Assembly: GCA_002898795.1 (NCBI GenBank)
Contig: BEIG01000032.1
Coordinates: 1 to 32,526 of the forward strand
DNA from: a bacterium HR30
Lineage (GTDB): Bacteria; Desulfobacterota; Binatia; HRBIN30
Reading direction: 5' to 3'
Length of the DNA stretch: 32,526 nt
Positions 8,331-16,025 of this stretch are shown here, in pieces (the first letter of the stretch is position 1; each line of letters opens with the position of its first letter). A model generated the notes under the pieces. That model did not search any database. It had not been told where the DNA came from and saw only the letters and a program-made list of their open reading frames with translations. A program made the translations under genes and the position numbers.

Positions 8331-9407
8331 TCACTGCACCTCGCTCGTGCTACTCGGCCGTTCCGGCCCCGACATACGCTGCCACCGTAACGCCTCGTCG
8401 AGCAACCCCGCCTGTTGCAGTTCCCGCAGTTGAGCGGTGCGGTGGTAGCACGCGGATCTCATGCTGGCCGCATCGAGGCCCAGGTGGCGCAGCGTTTCAG
8501 CAAGCTCCGCGAGGGCTGTCTCGAATCTGACTACCGGGATTGCTGTTGGGAGCTTCTGCCGGAGTTTCTCGAAGTGTACTCGGTAACTCCGCTCGTCTGC
8601 CTGCGCTCGCGGGGCAAAAGAGATGTGCGCACCGGGCACGGCACTGCAGACTGCCTCAGCAATTTCGAGCACGGTGTAGTTCGCATCGTCGGATCCGACA
8701 TTGAATACTTCACCGTCTACGCTTTGGGCCGGTGCGGCTAGGGCCGCTGCAATCGCTCGTGCGACGTCGCGCACGTGGACTAACGGCCGCCAAGCTCGAC
8801 CGTTAGATTGCAGACGCACCTCGCCCGTCGCCACAGCCCACGCGGTCAGATTGTTCGCAACCAAGTCGAGACGCAAGCTGGGGGAGAAACCATAAACCGT
8901 GGCCAGACGCAAAATCACGGGCGCGAACCCATTTGCCTTCAGCTCGAGCAAGTGCCGTTCCGCAGCCCATTTGGAGTGGGCGTACGCTGTCAGCGGCTTC
9001 GCGGCACTCGACTCGTCCACCCACGCGGAACCGGCCGACCCGTAAACACTGCAAGAAGAGGCGAAGAGGAACCGCTTCACCCCAGCCTCCCGAGCAAGCA
9101 GGGCCAGCCGCACCGTGCTCTCCAAGTTGATCGAGGCCGTCAGCCCAGGATCGAGCGCCCCCAACGGGTCGTTGGACAGAGCGGCCAGGTGCACCACAGC
9201 GTCGAACCCGCTCAGCCACCGGCCAGTCAGATCCCGGATATCCCCGCGAGCCCAATCCTCCGCAGCTTGCTCCAAGCGCCACTGGTCGAACCAACCAGTG
9301 TCTACCGTGGTCACTGCGTACCCGAGTGCACGAAGGTAAGGGACCACAACCGATCCAATGTACCCTCGGCCACCGGTAATCAGCACGTTTCGCACCGCGG
9401 AGTTCAC
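8331..9407 (-). CDS. NAD-dependent epimerase/dehydratase (extended SDR), copy A
   Basis: 358 residues. The start is GTG at 9407; a purine-rich GGGAGAGGG lies about 9 bp before it, and no in-frame ATG gives a full Rossmann start. NAD motif TGGRGYIGS at 11-19, HLAALSNDP near 73-81, the substrate SSCSVYGS, and catalytic Tyr142/Lys146 in YAHSK. These show a sugar-nucleotide epimerase or dehydratase acting through a 4-keto intermediate. It is the same length as the SDR at 10749-11825 and shares LSNDP, FASSCS, TVYGFSP and AWRPLV/MWRPLVxVRDVARA-like stretches, so the two are paralogs. It is separated by 374 bp from the upstream GT2 gene, so an extra promoter may act here. Substrate unknown. Confidence 0.88.
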   Translation of the reverse strand: MNSAVRNVLITGGRGYIGSVVVPYLRALGYAVTTVDTGWFDQWRLEQAAEDWARGDIRDLTGRWLSGFDAVVHLAALSNDPLGALDPGLTASINLESTVRLALLAREAGVKRFLFASSCSVYGSAGSAWVDESSAAKPLTAYAHSKWAAERHLLELKANGFAPVILRLATVYGFSPSLRLDLVANNLTAWAVATGEVRLQSNGRAWRPLVHVRDVARAIAAALAAPAQSVDGEVFNVGSDDANYTVLEIAEAVCSAVPGAHISFAPRAQADERSYRVHFEKLRQKLPTAIPVVRFETALAELAETLRHLGLDAASMRSACYHRTAQLRELQQAGLLDEALRWQRMSGPERPSSTSEVQ

Positions 9408-9781
9408 CGCCTCTGACCCTCTCCCGATCTTTCCCCATTAGCTTGGAACGTTTACCGGAGTCTATCCCAGTTCTTACCCGCAACATCCTAAAGACAAGGG
9501 TTTCCAGTGCCCACGATTGGGGAGCTCACTGCAGGCCATCCCTCCGGACGGGTCGCTAATGCGACGGCCGGCTCTACTTTAATGGAGGTGGAATCTGCAG
9601 TCGCCTGTCTTCTGTCTAACGCCAGCAACGTCTGCTGTGACCCTGCCCCCTGGGCAGATGCCGCTGTGAAGATTCGCTGCCGCTGTTTGCTTTGGAGCCT
9701 CCTAATCCAGGGTCGGACGTCAGCTTCCCTCTTTCCAGCTAGCCACCTGAGTGCAGAGATTTGGGTCGAACCGTGGGGCAA
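9408..9781. other. 374-bp intergenic stretch upstream of SDR copy A
   Basis: This is the longest gap in the minus-strand sugar cluster. A 97-codon minus-strand frame (9488-9781) crosses it but lacks family features, hydrophobic pattern or ribosome site, so I do not call it a gene. A short perfect hairpin (GTCGC-TAAT-GCGAC) lies near 9553. I recognise no riboswitch class and no convincing -35/-10 pair. It may hold a promoter or leader for the genes from 9407 downward. Confidence 0.4.
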
Positions 9782-10639
9782 TCAGCGGGCCAGCGCTGGC
9801 ACTGGTGTGGGCTCACCAGGCGGCAGCACCCGTTCTACCTCGAATTTTTCCACTCGGCGCCAGCCATGCTTGTGTAGCCAGAACTCCGCCATGGTGAGCA
9901 ACACGTCAATCCCGTATTTCCAGATGTTTACGTAGCACTTTTCGTCTCCGTAATAGGTTGGGATCGTTCGTTCCACGACGCGCAGACCCGCCAAGGCAAA
10001 CTGCACCAAAATTTCCGTATCAAAATGGTAGGCGTCGGAGCACTTATGGAAGGGCACCTTTTTCAGAGCCTCGCACGCATACACCCGGTAACCGGAATGA
10101 TACTCGGACAAGTTCCAACCCAGTACCCAGTTTTCCACCTTCGTTAAAAAGATATTCCCGAGGTAACGATGAAGTGGCATGCCCCCGGCACGTGGGTCCC
10201 CGGTCATCCGCGACCCGAAGACCATGTCTGCCTCACCGTACAAGAACGGTTCCAGCAGGTACGGAATCTTCTCCGGGGCGTATTGCGCGTCGCCATGAAG
10301 CATCACCACGAGATCGAACCCGTTGTCGATGCAGTGCTGGTAGGCGAATTTTTGGCTGCCGCCGTACCCTCGGTTGAACTCGTTACGGTACACCCGTAAA
10401 TTGGCCATTCCTTTTTGCGCGGCGTAACCCAGCCCCACGAGATAGGTGTTGTCGGGGCTCGCGTTGTCCACGATGAAGATCTCAGCGGCAATTTTTCGGA
10501 TGTGTTCCGGGATGCGGTCGAGAACCTTGGGGATGGTCGAAGCCCCGTTATAGGCGGGGATGTAGATGGCAATCTTCAAGTCATCCAGGCGCAGAGGATT
10601 CTCCCGGCTTGCTCTACGGAGCGCGTGCGACGAATCCAT
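9782..10639 (-). CDS. GT2-family glycosyltransferase
   Basis: 285 residues from ATG 10639, set by a strong AAGGAG nine bases upstream; the frame is open to 10705 but that stretch is not family-like. Motifs: IAIYIPAYNGASTIPKVLDRI, EIFIVDNASPDNT, YRNEFNRGYGGSQKFAY, the acidic HGDAQYAPEKIP in place of the usual DxD, FGSRMTGDPRAGGMPLHRY and WNLSEYHSGYRVYACEALK. This is the inverting GT-A fold of the polyprenyl-phosphate sugar transferase group, without membrane segments. It lies between the two SDR copies in the sugar cluster and is a second GT2 alongside the Dpm1-like gene at 6239-6952. Inferred role: charging a lipid carrier or adding a sugar to a lipid-linked glycan. Donor unknown. Confidence 0.88.
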   Translation of the reverse strand: MDSSHALRRASRENPLRLDDLKIAIYIPAYNGASTIPKVLDRIPEHIRKIAAEIFIVDNASPDNTYLVGLGYAAQKGMANLRVYRNEFNRGYGGSQKFAYQHCIDNGFDLVVMLHGDAQYAPEKIPYLLEPFLYGEADMVFGSRMTGDPRAGGMPLHRYLGNIFLTKVENWVLGWNLSEYHSGYRVYACEALKKVPFHKCSDAYHFDTEILVQFALAGLRVVERTIPTYYGDEKCYVNIWKYGIDVLLTMAEFWLHKHGWRRVEKFEVERVLPPGEPTPVPALAR

Positions 10640-10725
10640 GACCACACTCTCCTTGTGACTCCGGGCCAGTCGGGTACCACGGCTAAGCGGCTCTTTGCAA
10701 GGCACCCACGCTAGGGAACTCCGTT

Positions 10726-10743
10726 AGCCGCTTCTCAGCGGCT
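10726..10743 (-). terminator. Hairpin just after SDR copy B stop (weak terminator or attenuator)
   Basis: A perfect 6-bp stem (AGCCGC / GCGGCT) with a 6-nt loop starts five bases after the TAG of the SDR gene at 10749. No T-tract follows on the minus strand, so intrinsic termination is doubtful. It may partly separate that gene from the GT2 gene, which has its own strong ribosome site. Confidence 0.3.
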
Positions 10744-10748
10744 TGAGT

Positions 10749-11825
10749 CTAGCGCCGTACCACTTGAAGAGGCGGAGATCCCGCCGGTGGGGGTGCGAAA
10801 ATCGACCGTCCCGAACCAACGATGCTTTCTGCTTCCTCTAACATCCGCAACCATCGGAGGTTCTCGAACCGGGGATGGTGTAAGTCTTCGAACTCCGGAG
10901 TGCGAAGCCGCCGGACCATATCCCGGACAGCTTCTTCCACCGAGACCAAAGCGCGGAACCCCAAAATGCTTTCGATCTTCCGGCAGGAGACGCGATAGCT
11001 TCTCACGGTGCGATAGGTGTAGTCCGGAACAATTTCCGCCGCGATCCCCTCTCCACGCAGAGCCTCGCGCACGCGCAGCGCAAGCTCCGAAATCCGCATG
11101 TTTGCCCGTGCAACGTTGAAGATTTGGCCACGCACCACTTCTTCATCCGCCGCTAGGCAGGCCACATACGCGCGCGCAACGTCGCGCACTTCCACGAGCG
11201 GGCGCCACATCTCGCCTCCGAACACCAAACGCATGCGCCCCGTGGCTAGTGCATCTCGCACAAAGGTGTTCACGACGAGGTCGAAACGCATCCGGGGAGA
11301 AAAACCGTAAACGGTTCCTTTGCGCAGAACGACGGGGCAAAAGTCAGCACTGGCCATTGCTAGTAAGCGCTGCTCCGCTTCGAGCTTCGAAAGGGCATAG
11401 GCCGCACGGGGCTGCACCGGCGTGGTCTCATCACAAACCACATCCGACTCGTCCTCGGATAAGCCCCGGTCGTAAATGGAGCACGACGAGGCAAACAAGT
11501 AGCGACGGACTCCCGCAGCCCTGGCCAACTCCGCCAGTCGCACCGCCGCCACAGTATTCATTTCGTAATTTGCCACCGGATTATATTCCGCCGTGGGGTC
11601 ATTCGATAACCCGCCAACGTTGATTACGGCCTGCACCCCCGCAAAATGCGCCGGCTCGAGCCGGCGCATATCCGCCACGATCAGTTCCACGCGATCACGC
11701 AGGCGCGCGACGCCACCGTCGCCGAAGTACAAACGGTCAATAATCCGAACCGTGTACCCACGCTCCAACAGTTCTTCGGCCAAAACGGAGCCGATGTATC
11801 CAGCGCCGCCAACTAGAAGGATCAT
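10749..11825 (-). CDS. NAD-dependent epimerase/dehydratase (extended SDR), copy B
   Basis: 358 residues from ATG 11825, 8 bp after the stop of the cupin gene. NAD-binding GGAGYIGS at 6-13, INVGGLSNDP around 68-77, FASSCSIYDRG, and catalytic Tyr143/Lys147 in YALSK. Later stretches TVYGFSPRMRFDLVVN and MWRPLVEVRDVARAYVA match copy A at 8331-9407, so these are paralogs of equal length. Predicted to convert a sugar nucleotide (epimerase or dehydratase; substrate not readable from sequence). It is paired with the cupin directly upstream, as copy A is grouped with another cupin, which points to two parallel deoxysugar branches or a duplicated module. Confidence 0.88.
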   Translation of the reverse strand: MILLVGGAGYIGSVLAEELLERGYTVRIIDRLYFGDGGVARLRDRVELIVADMRRLEPAHFAGVQAVINVGGLSNDPTAEYNPVANYEMNTVAAVRLAELARAAGVRRYLFASSCSIYDRGLSEDESDVVCDETTPVQPRAAYALSKLEAEQRLLAMASADFCPVVLRKGTVYGFSPRMRFDLVVNTFVRDALATGRMRLVFGGEMWRPLVEVRDVARAYVACLAADEEVVRGQIFNVARANMRISELALRVREALRGEGIAAEIVPDYTYRTVRSYRVSCRKIESILGFRALVSVEEAVRDMVRRLRTPEFEDLHHPRFENLRWLRMLEEAESIVGSGRSIFAPPPAGSPPLQVVRR

Positions 11826-11833
11826 CGACTTGC

Positions 11834-12319
11834 TTAGCGCCCTTTCACCGTCCAGTGATCGCCAAAAGTATCCGGAGGCACACGCACTTCGTCCGGGTTG
11901 CCCCGGCGGTAAACTTCGGTGGCCGTACTAATCATTTGGGTATCGTCTTCCAACGACATCCAGCCGTGAAATACTCCGGGGGGAACCACAATGAGCGACG
12001 GGTTCCGGGAAGAGACCACGAACACGTTCGTTTCCCTGTACGTTGGGCTCTCCGGCCGATCGTCGACCAAGACAAACTTCGCCGCACCGTGGCTAATGAA
12101 AAAGAGATCCCACATCTCGAGGTGCTTGTGGAAGGCTCTCACTGTGCCCTTGGCAAAGTTACCGACCAAATACACCTGGCCGAACTTCGGCAAATGGGCA
12201 TCGGTAGCTCGCACGATTTCGATCAGGTACCCTCGATCGTCGACGTGGGCAACGAGAGGAATGTTCTGAACGTCCCGAATCACAACGCGCCCAATCGCAT
12301 AGGACGGGGGCCTTTTCAA
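11834..12319 (-). CDS. Sugar-nucleotide epimerase/ketoisomerase cupin, paralog with TTG start
   Basis: Up to 161 residues. The chosen start is TTG at 12319: it overlaps the upstream stop as TTGA and has AAGG eight bases before it. A GTG at 12283 would give the same N-terminus as its paralog (VIRDVQ versus MIRDVR) but has no ribosome site. Motifs: VDDRGYLIEIVR, TVRAFHKHLEMWDLFF, GAAKFVLVDDRPESPTYRE, VVPPGVFHGWMSLEDDTQM and TEVYRRGNPDEVRVP. RmlC/FdtA superfamily, clearly paralogous to the cupin at 6981-7430. Probable role: 3,5-epimerisation or 3,4-ketoisomerisation of a 4-keto-6-deoxyhexose nucleotide, together with the SDR encoded downstream. Confidence 0.83.
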   Translation of the reverse strand: MKRPPSYAIGRVVIRDVQNIPLVAHVDDRGYLIEIVRATDAHLPKFGQVYLVGNFAKGTVRAFHKHLEMWDLFFISHGAAKFVLVDDRPESPTYRETNVFVVSSRNPSLIVVPPGVFHGWMSLEDDTQMISTATEVYRRGNPDEVRVPPDTFGDHWTVKGR

Positions 12320-14031
12320 TCGAAAAACCTTGGGGTGCGCGGAGCAACGGAGTGCAAACGTTGCCGCACCTGCAAAGCCTTCTCCCAGGTGGGGTCGAAT
12401 GCGAGCAAACGTTCGGCGAGCGACCAGGCCCGGTCAAATTGTCCGAAGGCAATCAACTTTTCCACGACTTCGACTAAACCTTCGTTGCGTTCCACAATGG
12501 CTCCCGGGTCGAGCACCAATTGGTCAACCTTCCAGAGCAAAGTCGGCAAAGGGCCAGCCACGTCGAACATATCCGCCAGAAGACGTCCACGGCGCACCGT
12601 GGCGGTCGGTAAAACAAAATCGGCAGCGCGTCGTAAAGCTACTTGCCGCCCTCCCCTTCGGTAATAAAAGGCGTGGATGCCCGGCTGCGGGCTCAAGTCG
12701 ATCACTCCGAAGGTGCGAACCCACTCCTCCACCTGGGCCCAGGCGGGATGGAGCCGGGCCTCTGCGGGCGTGATCAGCCACCCGCTCTCTGCGGCTGGGA
12801 AGACCACCAGTGCACGCCCCACATCCGCCTCGACGGGGAGTTCCCGGAACAACTCCGGCGCATAGAAGACCACTGCCCGGCGGCACATCGACGTCGAAAG
12901 CTTGTCTCGGCTGCCAGTATTGTCTGCCACGAAGCGCGCTACCGCGCGCCAGTCTCGCCATGGCCCTGCACCCCTCGTGACCCCTCGAAACCCCACGATT
13001 AACCCCACGATGCCTAGTGCGCAAACGAAGCCGAGACCAGGCCACCGAACCTTGCTCTCCAACCACGCACCGACACTTGCCGCACCAACTCCAACGAGAA
13101 CGAGGATAGGGAAGAGCGTGATGGCAAGCGTTCCCTCGGCCACGATCCAACGACCCCTCTGAGCCAGCACGGCCAATGCAATCACCGCGACAAGCCAACT
13201 CACGACCCAACCCGCGCTGGCGGTGCGGGCTGTACGCCCGAGACCAACCGCAAACAGGGTCCAACCCACTGGCGCAACCCAAGCTGGCCATTGATCCCTC
13301 AAGGTCAGGATCGCTGCCGTGTTCCACGGCACCCAAAACGAGCGCTGGGGCTGCCCGTGCATGAGACCCAATACAACGGTGCCAGCAGTCAATACGCCGG
13401 CAGCTAGAAGCTGTGTGCGCCGTTGCTTCCTACGGCACTGTTGCAGGGTGCAAAAAACAACTGCAAGCCACGGTGCCCAGCCTGCTGGGGTAAGGCTCAC
13501 CACGGGCAACAGAAGGGCCAAGGCAGCTAACGTTCGGGCGACGAGCGAGCCCTGTGATGTGATTTGGGCGGCGATCGCCCCGAGGGACAAGGCAACCACC
13601 CACGGCCCAGAGTTCAACGTACTGCCAGAGAGCACCTCGTTGCCCGCTGCCGCAATGGCCAGGGCGGCAGCGCACCCGGAAGCTCTGCCGAACGAGGCCG
13701 TGACCAGGGCACCCGTTAGCAACACGGTCGTGAGCCCAGCCAACAACCATGGCAAACGCACGATTCCCTCGTTGAGCGATCCGTACCAGGCCGTTTCGGC
13801 AACGGAACCCAAAAAACGGCGCAGTGGGTCGGGAAATTCTACCTTCTCCGACCACGGGACAGGAAGGTAATCGAACTCCCGAGTCTCGAAGGGGAGGTCG
13901 GCGCCGTACAACCGCACCACAAAGGATGCAACGGCGATGATCAACAACCAGCGGTACTGGAAGAACCAATCGCTTGCACGAGTCCGGTCGGCACCGCTAC
14001 AGGCGCTCGCCCCAACGATCTTCGTCCGCAT
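12316..14031 (-). CDS. Predicted GT-C-like multi-pass membrane protein, 571 aa
   Basis: ATG 14031 lies 6 bp after the stop of the small membrane protein gene. After a short basic N-terminus there are about ten hydrophobic segments (from YRWLLIIAVASFVVRLYG to ~ residue 355). An early external loop has ETREFDYLPVP, then FPDPLRRFLGSVAET and NEGIVRLPWLLAGL. This resembles the 'E/D ... hPPL ... E...RlP...G' pattern of GT39/ArnT-like transferases, but is weaker than in the two downstream paralogs. The soluble C-terminus (~360-571) ends with a helical stretch (FGQFDRAWSLAERLLAFDPTWEKAL) that looks like one or two TPR units. Likely a glycosyltransferase or glycan-handling membrane protein of the same pathway; the enzymatic assignment is tentative. 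Confidence 0.7.
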   Translation of the reverse strand: MRTKIVGASACSGADRTRASDWFFQYRWLLIIAVASFVVRLYGADLPFETREFDYLPVPWSEKVEFPDPLRRFLGSVAETAWYGSLNEGIVRLPWLLAGLTTVLLTGALVTASFGRASGCAAALAIAAAGNEVLSGSTLNSGPWVVALSLGAIAAQITSQGSLVARTLAALALLLPVVSLTPAGWAPWLAVVFCTLQQCRRKQRRTQLLAAGVLTAGTVVLGLMHGQPQRSFWVPWNTAAILTLRDQWPAWVAPVGWTLFAVGLGRTARTASAGWVVSWLVAVIALAVLAQRGRWIVAEGTLAITLFPILVLVGVGAASVGAWLESKVRWPGLGFVCALGIVGLIVGFRGVTRGAGPWRDWRAVARFVADNTGSRDKLSTSMCRRAVVFYAPELFRELPVEADVGRALVVFPAAESGWLITPAEARLHPAWAQVEEWVRTFGVIDLSPQPGIHAFYYRRGGRQVALRRAADFVLPTATVRRGRLLADMFDVAGPLPTLLWKVDQLVLDPGAIVERNEGLVEVVEKLIAFGQFDRAWSLAERLLAFDPTWEKALQVRQRLHSVAPRTPRFFD

Positions 14032-14037
14032 TCTCGC

Positions 14038-14337
14038 TCAGGATTGCTTTCGTGCGCGCTCCAGTGTGTGTTCGGTCTCCGGGTGCGGTAGCCAGAGTGA
14101 CCCCGACGGGGGCCGCAAGCGTAAACGGTCTTCCTTCAATCGCACAACAAGCCCGAGAGGCAGCACCATCACGAAATAAAAGAGGATCATGATGAAGCGC
14201 GTCTGGACCACACCTACCGCTCGCGCCATTTGCTTCCATCGCTGCCAGCCAGAACGCCAGATCGGGACCTTCCCTGGTTCAGCCAAGGAACTTGGGGGCG
14301 GGTGAGGGCTTCCGTCATTGCTTGCCGCACGGTTCAT
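14038..14337 (-). CDS. Small conserved-looking membrane protein, 99 aa
   Basis: ATG 14337 with AAGG about nine bases upstream; the stop is 6 bp before the next gene. The longer frame to 14604 is antisense-like over the isochorismatase gene and is discarded. The protein has a polar, proline-rich N-terminus, then an amphipathic WRSGWQRWKQMARAVGVVQT segment, one membrane span (FIMILFYFVMVLPLGLVVRL) and a polar tail (PHPETEHTLERARKQS). From memory, small proteins with a 'QTR...LFYF...PFGL..R' span occur near SxtJ/carbamoyltransferase genes in polysaccharide clusters; this resemblance is suggestive only. Its position at the head of the sugar genes suggests an accessory membrane role. Confidence 0.65.
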   Translation of the reverse strand: MNRAASNDGSPHPPPSSLAEPGKVPIWRSGWQRWKQMARAVGVVQTRFIMILFYFVMVLPLGLVVRLKEDRLRLRPPSGSLWLPHPETEHTLERARKQS

Positions 14338-14419
14338 GGAGCGAGACCTTATGGTGCAGTTCGCCGGCAAGTGCAACCTCCTCGGCACAAGCCGGCAGGA
14401 GAAACGGCGTGGTACGACT

Positions 14420-14980
14420 CTATTTAAAAAGCTGTTGCACCGCCTTGAACTCCGGCGCGTCAGCCGTGCGCAACCACTCAAAGGCAACCATCTCCGTGGT
14501 GGCCGGGATGGCGCCACAGTGAAACATCTTCTCCAAACCGTAGCGATAATCCAGCTCGAAGCGGGACGAGACCGCGTCCACCGGCACGTGCGCCTGAAAG
14601 CCACGTTCCAAGAGGTCGTGCACTGTTTGGTTCACACAGGCATGGGTCTCCAACCCACACACCACAACTTGGGTGCGCGCGAGACTCCTCAACGTGTCGG
14701 AAAAACCCGATGCCCCCCAACAGCTCAGGCAACGCTTGGCAATGACCGGAGTGTTCTCCGGCAGCAGTTCCTTCAGCTCCGGCCATGTCGGCCCCAAGCC
14801 ACGCGGGTATTGCTCGGTTGCGATCACCGGCACACCCACCAAATGCGCGGCACGTAGCAGCCGCTTTAGGGCGCGGGCGAAACGCTCTTCGGCGTAAATC
14901 TTGCCGCGGTAGGACTCCTGCACATCGATCATCAAAACCAGACTCGCATGACGATCTAAAAGCCGACCCCCGTGTGACAC
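14420..14980 (-). CDS. Isochorismatase-family cysteine hydrolase
   Basis: 186 residues from GTG 14980, chosen for the strong GGGAGGAGG directly upstream; the frame continues to 15220 but overlaps the previous gene. The catalytic triad of the isochorismatase-like fold is visible: Asp19 in LVLMIDVQ, Lys82 in VIAKRCLSC and Cys115 in LETHACVNQTVHDLLERG. The length matches the YcaC/nicotinamidase-like group (~180-210 residues). Members hydrolyse small amides, isochorismate or ureido compounds; the substrate cannot be assigned. It sits between the DUF4124 gene (35 bp upstream) and the glycan genes. No siderophore or NAD-salvage gene is adjacent, so its link to the glycan cluster may be positional only. 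Confidence 0.88.
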   Translation of the reverse strand: MSHGGRLLDRHASLVLMIDVQESYRGKIYAEERFARALKRLLRAAHLVGVPVIATEQYPRGLGPTWPELKELLPENTPVIAKRCLSCWGASGFSDTLRSLARTQVVVCGLETHACVNQTVHDLLERGFQAHVPVDAVSSRFELDYRYGLEKMFHCGAIPATTEMVAFEWLRTADAPEFKAVQQLFK

Positions 14981-15015
14981 CGTCCTCCTCCCTTCGTCAC
15001 TCTCGCGCCGTGTCC

Positions 15016-15594
15016 TCAACGTACTGGGCATGTTCGCCAGGCGACGCACGGCGGCCGCGGCCCACCCGCAAACGGCACGAGTTCCAACAGCCCAGGTGAC
15101 CACCCTAAGGTCTCCTGCAGCCACCTTTGTTCTTCCGCAAGCTGTCGCAAGGTCAAATGCCGCGATCGTCCACGATCGAACGCAGTCGTAATTAGCGGCA
15201 GTGCTCCCCAAACAGGCCAATTCACTGGGGGCGGGCCCACAGCAACGGCCAGCGGACCTTCGATATTCACACTACCGCCTTGCACCACCATCGGCTCGGC
15301 TGGTTGCGGACGTATACGTTCCCGCGCACGAGCACCCGGCACAACCACAACCTGCGCTTGGCGCCCTGGCTCTTCTGGTTCGCAACTCGTGGGCGCTGAC
15401 TCCACTTTCGGGAGCCAAACACTGCTCACGGCCACCTCGGCACGTTCTCGGTACGCCGGAGGAATTTCTTCTCGCACATTCGTAAAGTGGCGCACGCCAG
15501 CTTCGTCACGCCACGAGTAAATTTCTCCCCACGCTGTGCCAATCGGCAACGCGACCAACAGGGCCACAATGGCAACCTGCTTCATCGGGATCAT
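15016..15594 (-). CDS. DUF4124-domain exported protein
   Basis: 192 residues from ATG 15594 (a second ATG at 15585 gives 189). The start is placed before a classical signal peptide (MKQVAIVALLVALPIGTAWG). A DUF4124 domain follows at once: EIYSWRDEAGVRHFTNVREEIP, matching the family's 'Y.W.De.G..hytn.pP' core. The rest is proline- and basic-rich with no recognised domain. Function of DUF4124 proteins is unknown; they are periplasmic or envelope-associated in Gram-negatives. The frame upstream of 15594 is open to 15969, but it is cysteine-rich and unlike a protein family, so it is not included. It heads the minus-strand run. Confidence 0.8.
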   Translation of the reverse strand: MIPMKQVAIVALLVALPIGTAWGEIYSWRDEAGVRHFTNVREEIPPAYRERAEVAVSSVWLPKVESAPTSCEPEEPGRQAQVVVVPGARARERIRPQPAEPMVVQGGSVNIEGPLAVAVGPPPVNWPVWGALPLITTAFDRGRSRHLTLRQLAEEQRWLQETLGWSPGLLELVPFAGGPRPPCVAWRTCPVR

Positions 15595-15622
15595 TCTAAG
15601 GGGAACGGCCGCACCCGCGCAA
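15593..15622 (-). promoter_or_regulatory. Possible sigma-70 promoter with near-leaderless start for the DUF4124 gene
   Basis: On the minus strand TTGCGC (15622-15617) and TAGAAT (15598-15593) are spaced by 18 bp; TAGAAT differs from the consensus -10 at one base. Transcription would begin about one base before the ATG at 15585, implying an almost leaderless mRNA and favouring that start. This rests on sequence pattern only. Confidence 0.3.
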
Positions 15623-16025
15623 GGCAGGCTGTACCTCGAGGAGCAGTCGCGCCTTCTTTGCTTCAAAAAGCAGCTCTCGTTGGGTCCACAACGCGCAGCG
15701 GGCCAGCGGAGAGCAGCGGTGAACCGGCTTCTTCGTCGGGCTGCGCAGTGTCGCACACACCTTCGTAGGTCAGAAGCAAAGGCAACCAAGCACTGCATCG
15801 GGCTCGGCACGGCAACGCGCGGGACAAACGTTTCGCCGCCAGGAAGCAGGCGCAGGTCGGCGCCGCACTTTACGAGAGCTTCGCAGAACTCCGGCCGCAA
15901 CACCCTCACAAGCAAAGTTCTGCAAGTACAAGAAGTGGGGCATGGGTAACCCTCCCGCCAGCCCTTCACATCTTCTCCGCATTTGTGCTTTTCAATGGCG
16001 CGGTAATCCGTTAACCGAAAGACGC
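15623..16025. other. Divergent intergenic region without a recognised gene
   Basis: About 400 bp between the DUF4124 gene (minus) and algH (plus). Short frames exist on both strands but none has a start with ribosome site plus family motifs. Promoters for both transcription units must lie here; on the plus strand I find no pair close to consensus. No tRNA or riboswitch pattern was recognised. Confidence 0.4.

Noticed and set aside
9488-9781. 97-codon minus-strand frame in the gap before SDR copy A
   Set aside because: No ribosome site, no recognisable domain, composition unlike the neighbours.
12524-13336. 270-codon minus-strand frame overlapping the 571-residue membrane protein
   Set aside because: Same strand, other frame of a gene with a sensible membrane pattern; composition is Gly/Arg/Cys-rich without motifs.
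15594-15969. N-terminal extension of the DUF4124 frame
   Set aside because: The signal peptide directly before the DUF4124 core fixes the start at 15594 or 15585; the extension is cysteine-rich and would bury the signal peptide.
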